A stretch of 64,000 nucleotides of DNA from Ottelia alismoides (taxonomy: Eukaryota; Streptophyta; Magnoliopsida; Alismatales; Hydrocharitaceae): positions 2,651,001 to 2,715,000 of the forward strand of contig JAZKJV010000086.1 of assembly GCA_037367405.1 (NCBI GenBank), read 5' to 3'. A program made the translations under genes and the position numbers. This document shows, one piece after another, positions 34,726-48,300 of the stretch. The stretch's first letter is position 1, and every line of letters begins with the position of its first letter. The notes under the pieces are model-generated. The model was given only the letters and a program-made list of their open reading frames with translations, did no database searches and had not been told where the DNA came from.

Positions 34726-34966
34726 TGAAGGATATGGTTAGATCCTCAAGCACATCATGGAAGCGTGATCGTCGTATCGGATACGACGAAGAACGACTAG
34801 TCGTACTAGTGGTTCTAGGCAGCGGAAATTAAAAAATTTTTATGCGACGAAACCACATGATCCAAGAACACTTCTCGAATCGTTTCGTCTAAATCACAAA
34901 CAAGTATTAGGGTTACCTCTTGAAGCGTGGTTGTGATCGAGTCTCTAAATGAAGAGACCTCCTGTC

Positions 34967-35206
34967 TCAAGTCCGATCTGACGGAGGAGACGCTTGCGAA
35001 CGCGGGGATGAACCACGTGCTTCTCGCAATCCATGTTGATGATCCAAGCGGCGGATCTCCTGATCTCGACACACGAGATCCGACGTCTTCTTCACGAGCG
35101 AGGCGCACCAAAGGAGACGGAGATCCACGAGCAAAGAGTCGGGCAACATTACGACGACGCTGCGGCGATGGAGAACCTCTCTAGGGCATCCTTGGTGGAC
35201 GACCAT
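34967..35206 (-). CDS. 79-codon LTR open frame (LTR D), function unknown
   Basis: From ATG 35206 (MVVHQGCPREVLHRRSVV) to a stop after SPPSDRT. The frame has exactly the same length in LTR E (42941-43180), LTR F (50924-51163) and the solo LTR (53979-54218). It is the first ATG after the TATA box and CT tract, so it would be an upstream open frame of the genomic RNA. It is basic and Ser-rich at the end, with no domain I recognise. Copies D and E differ at about eight residues, which argues against strong constraint. Confidence 0.35.
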   Translation of the reverse strand: MVVHQGCPREVLHRRSVVVMLPDSLLVDLRLLWCASLVKKTSDLVCRDQEIRRLDHQHGLREARGSSPRSQASPPSDRT

Positions 35207-35283
35207 GAGAGGGAGAGAGAGAAAGAGAGAGAGATTTGTTGTCTCAACTATTGTGTGTCAAGAAGAGAATTGAGGTGCCTCTC

Positions 35284-35291
35284 CTTTTATA
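35284..35291 (-). promoter_or_regulatory. TATA box of copia LTR D
   Basis: The minus strand reads CCCTATAAAAGGAGAGGCACC around the box. Equivalent boxes: LTR E 43262-43269, LTR F 51265-51272, solo LTR 53868-53875 (plus strand). Confidence 0.8.
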
Positions 35292-37355
35292 GGGTTTTGG
35301 GATACATGGATCTCAATCCATGGGACATATAAAATGGATGAGATTGATTTATATCCCATCCAATGGTCAAGATTGTTGTTGGTAAAAACCAACACATGAT
35401 AATCTAATTTAAATCAAATATATTTGACATCTCAAATATATTTCAATCCTAAATTAGATCAAGCAATTATGGAGAGATTTGCATGGAGATCTCCACATTA
35501 GGAGTGGTGGGGACGGCTACCAATTTCCTTGTGGAATTGGTGGCCATCTACCATCTCTCCATGGTGGAGACAAATCCATGTAATCTCACAAGATTACATA
35601 TCTCCATGAATTTCTCCCATAATTTCCAACAACTTTTGTTGTAAAATATTCTACAATAATAATTCATAATTATTTTGTGAATATCGCAATCTTGCCATTA
35701 GAAATTTGTGAATCATATTCACAACCCAAAATAAAATGTAAATTACATTTTCAATTTAATGTCCGATGTGAATCCAATTCACATTAACATTTAATTAACA
35801 AATGTAAATTACAGATAGGTCTCTCTTATATATTATAAATCACATTTATAATATGTATGACAAATAGGGATATTGCTATCCACATTATTCATATCCATGA
35901 TAATTAAGTCACAATTAATCATCTTGGATCTCTATTCTCTTGTCTTCAAATAATATGAATCACATTCATATTACTTACATCTTTGATAATTAAATCACGT
36001 TTAATTATCTCAGATAACTCTCTTTATAATATGAATCAAATTCATATTACTCATGATAATTAAATCACATTTAATTATCCATTTTCTCAATGCTTGGATA
36101 CATATATCAACAATAGAATTATCCATGAACTCATTTAAGGATAATGCGCTTCCTCCGCAGATACTTGGAGATAAGGATAGGGCGATTGTATTGTTCCACG
36201 TATAGTGACTTGGATATTGAGATCATATCTCAAATCCATATCGCGGGCCTCCCACAGATGCTTGATTAAATCAAGACCGCAAATCTAATCTTCTTATTGC
36301 ATCTGATCACATTCAGATCAATGTCCAACATTTGGACCAAGATTAGATCACTTCTCTACTGAGAGGAGTCACTAAAATCCAGACCCGTTTCATCACTCCC
36401 TAGGAATGGAAGCGTCATGGTTATACAATCGTTTATGATCACATCACCCTCAGGTATTCCCAATACCTGTACGTCCTGCATACTGGAAGACTCAGAATAA
36501 ACCCGAAGTATTGGATCAACTTTATACTGTCTACTTCATGGTTTTATCGGTAAGTTTCTCATTCGATCATTGGGAGTCGGTATCGATCATATACTTTCCA
36601 AAAGCATATATCGTACCTAGGTATTGATCATATACTTTCCAAAAGTATAAATCAAACCAACAAATTCAGTCAAGCTTCCAAAGCGAGACGACCGTGCGCG
36701 GAATTTGATTCTTCCCAATATCTCATGAGTGAGCTCATGTCTTCTGGTTCAGTAACTGAACATGTATGATCCCTTTGAGAAAACGAATGACTCATATGCC
36801 CTTCATGCACGCCAGCGCACCGGTGTATAGACCTTGGTTAGGTCATCAAACTATTAGTCTACCAAATGTACATACTCAGACATATAGCAACAAATCTGTC
36901 TCCGGTCAGAGGATGCGTGCCTATATCATGACAGCATACGATATAGGACTTTGGTTATCTTGATCTCATTAAGTCAACTCTTTGCCCTAACTAATCTGAC
37001 ACCTCCGAATCTCTATTCCTATGTAGAGGACCTGCATCAAGAGGTCGGTCAGATATCAGCCTTTAGAGATAAGGATTGCCATCTCCTACTCAGGCTGGAG
37101 ATCGTCTATTAACAATCATTTGACGGTGCTTGATGAGTCCTCAATCTAATCCTTTAGATATTCATCCAAGCACCAGCCTCTATGATTCAATAGTTGAATC
37201 AACAATTGTATGATTATTAAGATGGCCATGGTATATAACCCTAATTGTTCTAAGGGACCTATTATCAAATTATTTTTTCTTCGTTTCAGATCAGGGAATG
37301 ATATTTGCAATACATTTATTGCATAATGGCTCGTCGTGGGCTCGCATGTCCAACA

Positions 37356-37364
37356 ATCTCCCAC
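37356..37364 (-). promoter_or_regulatory. Polypurine tract, copia internal D-E
   Basis: The minus strand reads GTGGGAGAT immediately before TGTTGGACATG of LTR D. Confidence 0.85.
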
Positions 37365-39100
37365 TAGACCAAAGAGCAATTAATGGGCTAATCATCTAAA
37401 CCCACACTCATGTGACAATCATAGGCTATTTAGAAAATAGCTAGGTAAGCTGATCAGTCACTCTGTTCCTGCGAGACTACGCCAAGTCCTTTTACGGCAC
37501 TTGCATATCCTCAGTAACAGTGCTCGCATCTAATGCGAATGTTGCATTTCATGCAACCAATACTCAATCTTGTTAAAGCTATTATAGTGTCCTTGACACT
37601 ATAGCTTAATAATTGTTATAACCAGTATTTCCATAATCCTTATCAGAAAACCCTTATTCCTGGAGATCTCTATCTCCAAAGGTATCCAAAGTTAAGACCT
37701 TTTAGATCACTATATATATAGTCTTAATTTATTGAAGATAAGACTTTGAGATCACTATCTCAAAAATCGTGTCTTCTTTGAAGATAATGTTAATTCTGCA
37801 ATCAAGCGTTTTATCTCCATAGTAGAATTAGTAACACTTTACTATTCCCACTGTATGGCAGATATCTGGGTTCTGTACACATCTAGCATACACTCAGCTT
37901 CTCGTAACTAATGCACAAGTGCAAGTAGTTCTGGCATTCACTTCCTCAACTCTTTGAGATGCTATCCCTTTAGACAGGTCAAAACCATATCTTAAGGGAT
38001 GGAAGACTTTCTTGAAATTTTCCAGAAAATAGAATATGTTCAACGTGTACTACTATTGTGACAGTCCCAATACCCTCTTCTCTTTGCTTCTAAACACCTT
38101 CAGAACTAAGATCCAAGAGGTATCCTTGAGATCATATCTCAAGTTATGGAACAACCAGATTAGAAAACACTTATTATTATCCTTATATCATTTTAAATGA
38201 TTAGGATATAATCTACATTTATCATGATGAACAAAAAAACACTCCCACTAAGCTTCACATGGCTCATCAAGATTCTATCTGAAGTCATAACATTTATAAT
38301 TTCATCAAATCTTATGTTCCAACTTCAAGAAACTTATTTGAGTCCATAGATGGACTCCTTAGCTTGCACACCTTGCTTTCCATAACCATGAAGCCCTGGG
38401 GCTACTTCATGTGAATATCCTCAGATAGGTATTCATAGAGGAATGCAGTATTGACTTACATCTTGAAGATGCAATAGTCAAGTTGTGTAGCTAAGGTTAG
38501 CAATATTCTGATGATTTTAGTCATGGTCACCGAAGAGCAAGTCTCATTGCAAGCAATGTCTTCTCTTCCGGTGTGTAGCTCATGGCTACGAACCGTGCTT
38601 TGAAGGTCTCTACCTTCTCATCAGGTTTCCTTTCTCTTGAAGATCCATTTATACCTTTACAGGTCTTACCAATATAGGTGGATCCTCGAGGGTCCATATA
38701 CAACACTTGTATATGAAGTCTACATTAGACTTGCTAACATCTATCTATCCATGCTATGATCTTCAGAAGCTTCATCACGTGAAGTTCCATCATTGTCAGA
38801 TTTCTACGACACATGGAATCCTTCTTCAAACTCATTTGAAAAAGGTATTAGTGTTTCATCTTTAATCGTCCTTTTAGTTTCCCATCTCAGGAGCCTCATT
38901 ATCTTCTCAAGATTAAATGAGTTCCCACACTTCATTTTCATCTTGATTCTTAATAGTCTCAACTTCTAAGAATCACATTCTCAGAGATGAGATATTTTAA
39001 GAATCTCAAGGTCATAAAGTAGGTATCCAATACCATCCTTTATTTTCCTAATGAAGCAGCACTCTCAAGTGCTAGATTCCATCTTGCATAGAACCTTATT
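37365..39100 (-). pseudogene. Copia subfamily 2 internal D-E: RNase H and reverse transcriptase remnant
   Basis: No long frame remains, but pol can be read in pieces on the minus strand in the order expected. Near 38690-38570, words equivalent to KWIFKRK and KARFVA stand around stops. Near 38450-38370 are AFLYEYLSEDIHM and PQGFM (compare AFLNGYLEEDIYMEQPHGF). At 37980-37840, DLSKGIASQRVEEV and PDICHTVGIV match the RT end of copia element 1 (HLSKGMAPQTVEEK, PDICHAVGVV). A chain linking integrase and RT appears near 38750-38950. Many stops and small gaps make it a fossil. The twin at 45345-47090 is about 95% identical in samples. Confidence 0.8.
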
Positions 39101-39740
39101 AAGGATATACATTGTAGTCTCCACTGCACCTATATACCTAAAAACTAAGGGATAATTATGCTAAAATTCATAATTTATAAGATCATGTCACACATGATCC
39201 AATTGTATCTCCCTATAACTCTATTGAGTTAAGGTGTATTAGTAGGATTGAGATAGAAATGATATTCATATCTCCATAAGGTATCCTTTGAATTCATCTA
39301 ACAAGTACAAGCTACCTAGATTAGATCAAATTCATTTTATCTTCCTTCAAACTTTGGTTGTAAATCAAAATTATGTGAAATCTTTGAACATTTCAAAGGT
39401 TTCTAAGTGAAGAGAAGAAATCTCATATCATACACAATCATCAGTAGATATCACATATACATAATGTTTACTATGATATAGACGATCCGTATACATCAAT
39501 ATGTAAGAGATCATGAATACCTTGACATCTTACACCATTCCCAATGAAGGGTGTATTGGACATTTTTCTTTGAATACAATATTCATAAGTATGTAAGTTT
39601 TGAAATTTTAGACATTCTAAAGTTTCATCTCTCACTAGTCTATTGATCAAATAAAGAAACAAATGTCCAAGGCTTGATGCTAGATCATTGTCAAATGATC
39701 TTCATCCTCCTATTGATCTTAAGGTTTAATTTCAGTATTT
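39101..39740 (-). pseudogene. Copia subfamily 2 internal D-E: integrase N-terminal remnant
   Basis: A 63-codon minus-strand stretch (39662-39471) reads INRLVRDETLECLKFQNLHT, CIQRKMSNTPFIGNGVRC and DLLHIDVYG. It corresponds to the zinc-binding and first-Asp section of integrase in copia element 1 (INRLIKDGPLDFLQVQSLPT, CIRGKMTRMPF, DLIHTDVCG). Sequence right after this (39470-39100) is degenerate, and the rest of the catalytic core seems mostly deleted or unreadable. Confidence 0.8.
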
Positions 39741-40950
39741 AGAAATGTTAATGCACCATTCATTAATTTTGTAATTTTGTGGAGTCCACTAGATATTAGA
39801 TTACTATCTGAAATATGTCCACAACTCTTTATGATAATTCTATCTCAGAATTCATGTTTATTTCCAACATTTAGAAACAAACAATGAGTGTATTCTTATA
39901 TCTACGTCATAGAGACATTCTTTAAGACTAAGGGCTCTCCCACTGAAATTAACAAGTCTATCAATCCAACAGGGATTTTTGCAACAATTGCATCAATATC
40001 CATGTGGATAACTATAGACCATAAGATCAAATTTTCCAGTCTTCTTAAAACATATGCAACACATTGCAAGTGTTATAGAAGATTGAGATACAATTTCAAG
40101 ACTTTAAGTAAGTCAATTTCAATGATTTATATGTAGATTATTCTGATGCTCTATCCGAGTCCTTCTCTAAGGATTCTAGACAGACTTGATAGTCATACTA
40201 TCAACACATCAACTTATTGCAGTATTGGCATTCATCCAACTCTTTGGATGACATATGAAAGTCATAGATGTACAGTCAACTCTTTGACCATACTTCTAAC
40301 TCAGGTCCAACCCATGCTTCCACTGCGCTCCCTTTATCTATAAGAAACCATTTCTTAAGACTAAGGATATCTTATGTTAAATTTAAAAGAATTCAATGTA
40401 AGAGCATTTCAACATTTATACATGCTTCATTAAATTCATACAATGTGAATATAACGAAGCTTCATGAATGACTAGAGTATAGATAGTAGAATGATGACAC
40501 TAATCATCTACATCCATCTAAACTCTTAAAACATAGGTTCATGTAGGTACTCAAACAATTTGAATACATCATCTCTCATAGAGCTACCATTCTACATGAT
40601 GCAGAGAACCATGTCACTCATGATTAGATGTCAAGAGCACATATGTATGCCAGAAAATCTTCATTGATTTTATAAGGATTATTTGACAATTGCAATCATC
40701 ATCGACATGTCACTTCCAAAGCACTTTCAATGAGAGATCAAAACTATAGAGACATACAAACCCTAGGGTTATAGTCCTATTGTAAATTTAATTGTCATTC
40801 CTCATTATTATGAGGAAACTTGCACATTGCAACCACATACATTATGTGTCCAACTGCAAGTATAATATCTGGATCATGAGTCCAATCCATGATATTTTAC
40901 TGGTTATTATTGAGTATAACATTGAGTGGGTTTAATGAAGGATTATCTGA
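39741..40950 (-). pseudogene. Copia subfamily 2 internal D-E: gag region remnant
   Basis: This occupies the place of gag and protease between the leader and integrase. Only the start region is convincing: the minus strand near 40947-40920 has NPLNVIL after aatcttatttcag-like sequence, comparable to the gag start of copia element 1 (MKSLNPLSRLL). No zinc knuckle or DSG motif is readable. Short plus-strand frames here (for example 39888-40136) have twins at 47872-48120, but they are antisense to the element and show no domain. Confidence 0.5.
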
Positions 40951-42677
40951 AATAAGAAATTTGCATAAATATATAAATATATATTTTACTTTGATTTAGG
41001 AATTTTCATATCAAAGTTGTCTTGCCTTGTCAACACTGAAAGTTCGTTCCCTTAATTACTTTCAATGTAAGAGATATACTTACCATTATATCTGAGGCAA
41101 GATATGGGATCTCCTTCCTTATCTCTGTTGCATCCCAATAATATGAGAACCTACAACTCAGATAAAAAGAGTGGGAACACATTCCGCCTTGCAAGTCCAA
41201 CTTACATCTCCCAATTCGGTCTTTAACACCCGGGCCCACCACCCCTAAGGAGATGTTGACCCGTCATTAATTGAACCAACCGTAAACAGGAATACAACTC
41301 CCTATGCACAATCCAATATCACCCCAATAATATGAGGACCCGATATTGGGGTCACTACGCATACGTCCTCACTCTTTCGAGAAGAGAAGAGCCCGATCCA
41401 GATGCGCTTGCATACAGGAGCTGTCACATCGGACAAGCATCTCCTACATACAATCCCTGGCGACGGAACCCTCCACCTTGATAGGAGACCATGGATTTCA
41501 CTTATGTGATCCTCCATATCATATTCAAATTCTAATTAATCACTATGAATCATATTCATTATGATTAATTCTTCCAAGGGAAATAACATATCTATTCATA
41601 ATAGAGTGTTTTAATTTTAATTGGATTCCAATTAATCTAATCATATTAAATTAATGATCCAATTAACATCCAACAAACATTTTTTATTGTTACTTGAATT
41701 AGGGTATTATCTCAAATACACATTATTTCGAATTTTAATAATTAGAAATACATCATGATTTCCTAAGTATTATACTAACCCTACCCGCTATCATGGCCAG
41801 TACCGACGAGAATGGGACGGACCACATACGTTGCAACCCGGAACCCTAATACTCCCCGACTAGACACCATATCCACCTCGGGAAAGGATAATGCAAAATA
41901 GATCACTTTGTACTTGAGATGATCATCGGTTCTTCAACCGAAATTATACCATATAATAATAATCAAAACAATTTTGATTAACATTATAATGAGATTTGCT
42001 AAACAAATCCCAAGTCCTATTCAAGCAACATGTTTGTTGAATGTTGATCATGTAGATCATGTAACCAATTAGTGATCTAGATCACATCTAATCAATTATT
42101 GGTTAAGGGCGATGTCATTTAAGGAAATAATTATCATCAAATATTTCTCAAATATTTAAGCACAATTATTCCAGAAAATTAAACAATTTAATTTCACGAA
42201 TTGATTAAATGACAATCACTAGGTTCTTGATTAGGAAAGTATTTTCAGCAGTGACCCTCACTTACTAAAAATACCATATCTCAATCAATTTAAATCCAAA
42301 TAAGGCAAAGTAAGTTCCTAAAGTTTGTTAATTTGATTTACAACAGAACCTAAGTGATTTTCACACATTTCAAGGCATTTCAAATCCGAAATTAACATTT
42401 TAGCTACGTCATGATCCTCAGTCCCCGAAACAGTGGATACATGTTCACTAAAATGAACATAACTTGAGCATGCGGAATCCAAATCACGTAAACTCAGATC
42501 TTACGGTTTCCTTATTCAATGGGAACAAAATCTAATTATTATTTTCGTGTTTAAATAATTTAAACAGTGCCGAAAATAATATCAAAACAGAGATGCGAAA
42601 ATGAAATGCAAGAAAACTTTCGCAAGCCCTAATGAACCCAAGTCGTCCTCGGTTTATGGATCGTATCCAAAAACACC
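40951..42677 (-). other. Copia subfamily 2 internal D-E: leader
   Basis: An AT-rich 1.7-kb leader, homologous in reverse to 21983-23692 of copia element 1 in several blocks (for example 41030-41110, and 41340-41365 with the tacgcatacgtcc block). No gene seen. Confidence 0.7.
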
Positions 42678-42697
42678 GACCTAAGGCTTTGATACCA
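42678..42697 (-). promoter_or_regulatory. Primer binding site of copia internal D-E
   Basis: The minus strand reads TGGTATCAAAGCCTTAGGTC, two bases from LTR E. One base differs from the twin at 50661-50680 (TGGTATCAGAGCC). Confidence 0.88.
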
Positions 42698-42699
42698 CT

Positions 42700-45335
42700 T
42701 TAAGGATATGGTTATATCCTCAGGCGCATCACGGAAGCGTGATCATCGTATCAGATACGACGAAGAACGACTAGTCGTACTAGTTGTTCTAGGCAGCAGA
42801 AATTAAAAATTTTTTATGCGAAGAAACAACATGATCCAAGAACACTTCTCGGATCGTTTCGTCTAAACCACAAACAAGTATTAGGGTTACCTATTGAAGC
42901 ATGGTTGTGATCGAGTCTCTAAACGAAGAGACCTCTTGTCTCAAGTCCGATCCGACGGAGGAGACGCTTGCGAGCGCGGGGATGAACCGCGTGCTTCTTG
43001 CAATCCATGTTGATGATCCAAGCGGCGGATCTCCTGATCTCGACACACGAGATCCGACGTCTTCTTCACGAGCGAGGCGGACCGAAGGAGATGGAGATCC
43101 ACGAGCAAAGAGTCGGGAAGAATAACGACGACGCTGCAGTGATGGAGAACCTCTCTAGGGCATCCATGGTGGACGGCCATGAGAGGGTGAGAGAGAGAAA
43201 GAGAGAGAGAGATTTGTTGTCTCAACTATTGTGTGTCAAGAAGAGCAATGGGGTGCCTCTCCTTTTATAGGATTTTGGGATCCATGGATCTCAATCCATG
43301 GGACATATAAAATCAATGGATGAGATTGATTTATATCCCATCCAATGGTCAAGATTGTTGTTGGTAAAAACCAACAGATGATAATATAATTTAAATCAAA
43401 TATATTTGACATCTCAAATATATTTCAATCCTAAATTAGATCAAGCAATTATGGAGAGATTTGCATGGAGATCTCCACATTAGGAGTGGTGGGGACGGCT
43501 ACCAATTTCCTTGTGGAATTGGTGGTCGTCCACCATGTCTCCATGGTGGAGACAAATCCATGTAATCTCACAAGATTACATATCTCCATGAATTTCTCCC
43601 ATAATTTCCAACAACTTTTGTTGTAAAATATTTTACAATAATAATTCATAATTATTTTGTGAATATTGTAATCTTGCCATTGGAAATTTGTGAATCATAT
43701 TCACAACCCAAAATAAAATGTAAATTACATTTTCAATTTAAAGTCTGATGTGAATCCAATTCACATTTACATTTAACTAATAAATGTAAATTACAGATAG
43801 GTCTCTCTTATATATTATAAATCACATTTATAATATGTATGAGTAATATGGATATTGCTATCCACATTATTCATATCCATGATAATTAAATCACAATTAA
43901 TCATCTTGGATCTCTATTCTCTTGTCTTCAAATAATATGAATCACATTCATATTACTTACATCTTTGATAATTAAATCACATTTAATTATCTCAGATAAC
44001 TTCTTTATAATATGAATCAAATTCATATTACTCATGATAATTAAATCTCATTTATCCATTTTCTCAATGCTTGGATATATATATCAACAATAGAATTATC
44101 CATGAACTCATCCAAGGATAATGCACTTCCTCCGCAGATAATTGGAGATAAGGACATGGCGATTGTATTGTTCCACGTATAGTGACATGGATATTGATAT
44201 CATATCTCAAATCCATTTGCAGGCCTCTCATAGATGCTTGATTAAATGAAGACCGCAAATCTAATCTTATTATTGCATCTGAATCACATTCAAATCAATG
44301 TCCAACATTTGGACCAAGATTAGATCACTTCTCTACTGAGAGGAGTCACTAAAATCCAGACCCGCTTCATCACTCCCTAGGAATGGAAGCGTCATGGTTA
44401 TACAATCGTTTATGATCACATCACCCTCAGGTATTCCCAATACCTGTACATCATGCATATTGGAAGACTTAGAATAAACCCGAAGTATTGGATCAACTTT
44501 ATACTGTCTACTTCATGGTTTTATCGGTAAGTTTCTCATTCGATTATTGGGAGTCGGTATCGATCATATACTTTCCAAAAGTATATATCATACCTAGGTC
44601 TTGATCATATACTTTCCAAAAGTATAAATCAAACCTACAAATTCAGTCAAGCTTCCAAAGCGAGACGACTGTGCATGGAATTTGTTTCTTCCCAATATCT
44701 CATGAGGGATCTCATGTCTTCCAGTTCAGTAACTGATTATGTATGATCCCTTTGAGAGATCGTATTACTCATATGCCCTTACATGCACACCAGCACGCCG
44801 GTGTATAGACCTTGGTTAGGTCATCAACCTATTGGTCTGCCAAATGTACATACTCAGACATATGGCAACAAATCTGTCTCTGGTCAGAGGATGTGTGCTT
44901 ATATCATGACAACATACGATATAGGAGTTTGGTTATCTTGATCTCATTAAGTCAACTCTTTGCCCTAACTAATCTGACACCTCCGAATCTCTATTCCTAT
45001 GCAGAGGACCTGCATCAGGAGGTCGGTCAGATATCAACCTTTAGAGATAAGGATTGCCATCTTCTACTCAGACTGGAGATCATCTATTAACAATCATTTG
45101 ACGATGCTTGATGAGTCCTCAATCTAATCCTTTAGATATTCATCCAAGCACCAGCCTCTATGATTCAATAGTTGAATCAACAACTGTATGATTATTAAGA
45201 TGGCCATGGTACATAACCCTAATTGTACTAAGGGACCTATTATGCAAATTATTCATTCTTCATTTTAGATCTGGGAATGATATTTGCAATAACATTTATT
45301 GCATAATGTCTCGCCGTGGGCTCGCATGTCCAACA
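42700..45335 (-). mobile_element. Copia subfamily 2, LTR E (shared by two internal regions)
   Basis: A complete 2.64-kb LTR. On the plus strand its left end is ttaagg where F has tgaaga, so the terminal CA is mutated on the element's strand. It adjoins a primer binding site on its left and a polypurine tract on its right, and no target duplication separates it from either. TATAAAAG at 43262-43269 (minus). It holds the 79-codon frame (42941-43180) and the perfect 11/3 hairpin at 43967-43991. Confidence 0.92.
42941..43180 (-). CDS. 79-codon LTR open frame (LTR E), function unknown
   Basis: Counterpart of 34967-35206: ATG at 43180 (MAVHHGCPREVLHHCSVV), ending SPPSDRT. Same length despite about eight amino-acid differences from copy D. 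No recognised domain. Confidence 0.35.
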   Translation of the reverse strand: MAVHHGCPREVLHHCSVVVILPDSLLVDLHLLRSASLVKKTSDLVCRDQEIRRLDHQHGLQEARGSSPRSQASPPSDRT

Positions 45336-45344
45336 ATCTTCCAC
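45336..45344 (-). promoter_or_regulatory. Polypurine tract, copia internal E-F
   Basis: The minus strand reads GTGGAAGAT directly before TGTTGGACATG of LTR E. Confidence 0.82.
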
Positions 45345-48300
45345 TAGCCCAAAGAGCCATTAATGGTCTAATCATTTAAACCCACACTCATGTGACAATC
45401 ATAGGTTATTTAGAAAATAGCTAGGTAAGCTGATCAGTCACTCTGTTCCTGCGAGACTACGCCAAGTCCTTTTACGGCACTTGCATATCCCTAGTAACAG
45501 TGCTCGCATCTAATGTGAATGTTGCATTTCATGCAACCAATACTCAATCTTGTTAAAGCTATTATAGTGTCCTTGACACTATAGCTTAATAATTGTTATA
45601 ACTAGTATTTCCATAATCCTTATCAGAATACCCTTATTCCTGGAGATCTCTATCTCCAAAGGTATCCTAGGATAAGACCTTTTAGATCACTATCTATATA
45701 GTCTTAATTTATTGAAGATAAGACTTTGAGATCACTATCTCAAAAATCTTGGCTTCTTTGAAGATAATGTTATTTCTGCAATCAAGCATTTTATCTCCAT
45801 AGTAGAATTAGTAACACTTTACTATTCCCACTGTATGGCACATATCTGGCTTCTATACACATCTAACATACACTCAGCTTCTCGTAACTAATGCACAAGT
45901 GCAACTAGTTCTAGCATTCACTTCCTCAACTCTTTGAGGTGCTATCCATTTAGACAGGTCAGAACCATATCTTAAGGGATGGAAGCCTTTCTTGAAATTT
46001 TCCAGAAAATGGAATATGTTCAAGGTGTACTACTATTGTGACAGTCCCAATACCCTCTTCTCTTTGCTTCTGAACACCTTCAGAACTAAGATCCAAGAGG
46101 TATCCTTGAGATCATATCTCAAGTTATGGAACAGCCAGATTAGAAAACACTTATTATTATCCTTATATCATTTTAAATGATTAGGATATCATCTACATTT
46201 AGCATGATGAACACAAAAAGCTCTCCCACTAAGCTTCACATGGCTCATCAAGATTCTATCTGAAGTCATAACATTTATAATTTCATCAAATCTTATGTTC
46301 CAACTTCAAGAAGCTTATTTGAGTCCATAGATGGATTCCTTAGCTTGCACACCTTGCTTTCCATAACCATGAAGCCCTGAGGCTACTTCATGTGAATATC
46401 CTCAGATAGATATTCATAGAGGAATCCAGTATTGACTTACATCTTGAAGATGCAATAGTCAAGTTGTTTAGCTAAGGTTAGCAATATTCTGATGATTTTA
46501 GTCATGGTCACCGAAGAGCAAGTCTCATTGCAAGCAATGTATTCTCTTCCGGTGTGTAGCTCATGGCTACGAACCATGCTTTGAAGGTCTCTACCTTCTC
46601 ATCAGGTTTCCTTTCTCTTAAAGATCCATTTACACCTTTACAGGTCCTACCCGTATAGGTGGATCCTCGAGGGTCCATATACAACACTTATATATGAAGT
46701 CTACATTAGACTGGCTAACATCCATCTATCCATGCTATGATCTTCAGAAGCTTCATCACATGAAGTTCGATCATTGTCAGATTTCTCCGACACATGGAAT
46801 CCTTCTTCAAACACATTTGAAAAAGGTATTAGTGTTTCATCTTTAATCGTCCTTTTGGTTTCCCATCTCAGGAGCCTCATTATCTTCTCAAGATTAAATG
46901 AGTTCCCACACTTCATTTTCATCTTGATTCTTAATAGTCTCAACTTCTAAGAATCACATTCTCAGAGTTGAGATATTTTAAGAATCTCAAGGTCATAAAG
47001 TAGGTATCCAATACCATCCTTTATTTTCCTAATGAAGCAGCACTCTCAAGTGCTAGATTCCATCTTGCATGGAACCTTATTAAGGATATACATTGTAGTC
47101 TCCACTACACATATATACCTGAAAACTAAGGGATAATTATGCTAAAATTCATCATTTATAAGATCTTGTCACACATGATCCAATTGTATCTCCCTATAAT
47201 TCTATTGAGTTAAGGTGTGTTAGGAGGATTGAGATAGAAATGATATTCATATCTCCATAAGGTATCCTTTGAATTCATCTAACAGGTACAAGCTACCTAG
47301 ATTAGATCAAATTCATTTTATCTTCCTTCAAACTTTGGTTGTAAACAAAAATTATGTGAAATCTTTGAACATTTAAAAGGTTTCTAAGTGAAGAGAAGAA
47401 ATCTCATATCATACACAATCATCAGTATATATCACATATCCATAATGTTTACAATTATATAGATAATCCGCATACATCAATATGTATGAGATCCTGAATA
47501 CCTTGACATCTTACACCATTCCCAAAGAAGGGTGTATTGGACATTTTTCTTTGAATACAATATTCATAAGTATGTAAGTTTTGAAATTTTAGACATTCTA
47601 AAGTTTCATCTCTCACTAGTCCATTGATCAAATCAATAAACAAATGTTCAAGGCTTGATGCTAGATCATTGTCAAATGATCTTCATCCTCCTATTGATCT
47701 TAAGGTTTAATTTCAGTATTTAGAAATGTTAATGAACCATTCATTAATTTTCTAATTTTGTGGAGTTCACTAGATATTAGATTACTCTCTGAAATATGTC
47801 CATCACAACTCTTTATGATAGTTCTATCTCAGAATTCATGTTTATTTCCAACATTTAGAAACAAACGATTAGTGTATTCTTATATCTATGTCATAGAGAC
47901 ATTCGTTAAGACTAATGGCTCTTCCACTAAAATTAACAAGTCTATCAAACCAACAGAGATTTTTGCTACAATTGCATCAATATCCATGTGGATAACTATA
48001 GACCATAAGATCAAATTTTCCGGTCTTCTTAAAACATATGCAACCCATTGCAAGTGTTATAGAAGATTGAGATACAATTTCAAGACTTTAAGCAAGTCAA
48101 TTTCAATGATTTATATGTAGACTATTCCGATGCTCTATCCGAGTCCTTCTCTAAGGGTTCTAGACAGACTTGATAGCCATACCATCAACATATCAACTTA
48201 TTACAGTATTGGCATTCATCCAACTCTTTGGATGACACATGAAAGGCATAGATGTACAATCAACTCTTTGACCATACTTCTTACTCGGGTCCAACCCATG

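Larger units (their letters stand above)
34726..37355 (-). mobile_element. Copia subfamily 2, LTR D (3' LTR of internal D-E)
   Basis: A 2.63-kb LTR in minus orientation; on the element's strand it runs TGTTGGACATG...ATATCCTTCA. TATAAAAG (element strand) is at 35284-35291. Perfect hairpins: 35578-35599 (9/4), 35830-35854 (ATATTATAAAT, 11/3), 35951-35973 (TAATATGAAT, 10/3), 36055-36079 (GATAATTAAAT, 11/3). A near-duplicate unit gatcatatactttccaaaag occurs twice at 36593-36647. Confidence 0.92.

Noticed and set aside
39888..40136. Plus-strand frames repeated in both minus-strand copia internals (twin 47872-48120)
   Set aside because: Repetition is due to duplication of the whole internal region. 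The frames are antisense to the element and show no domain.
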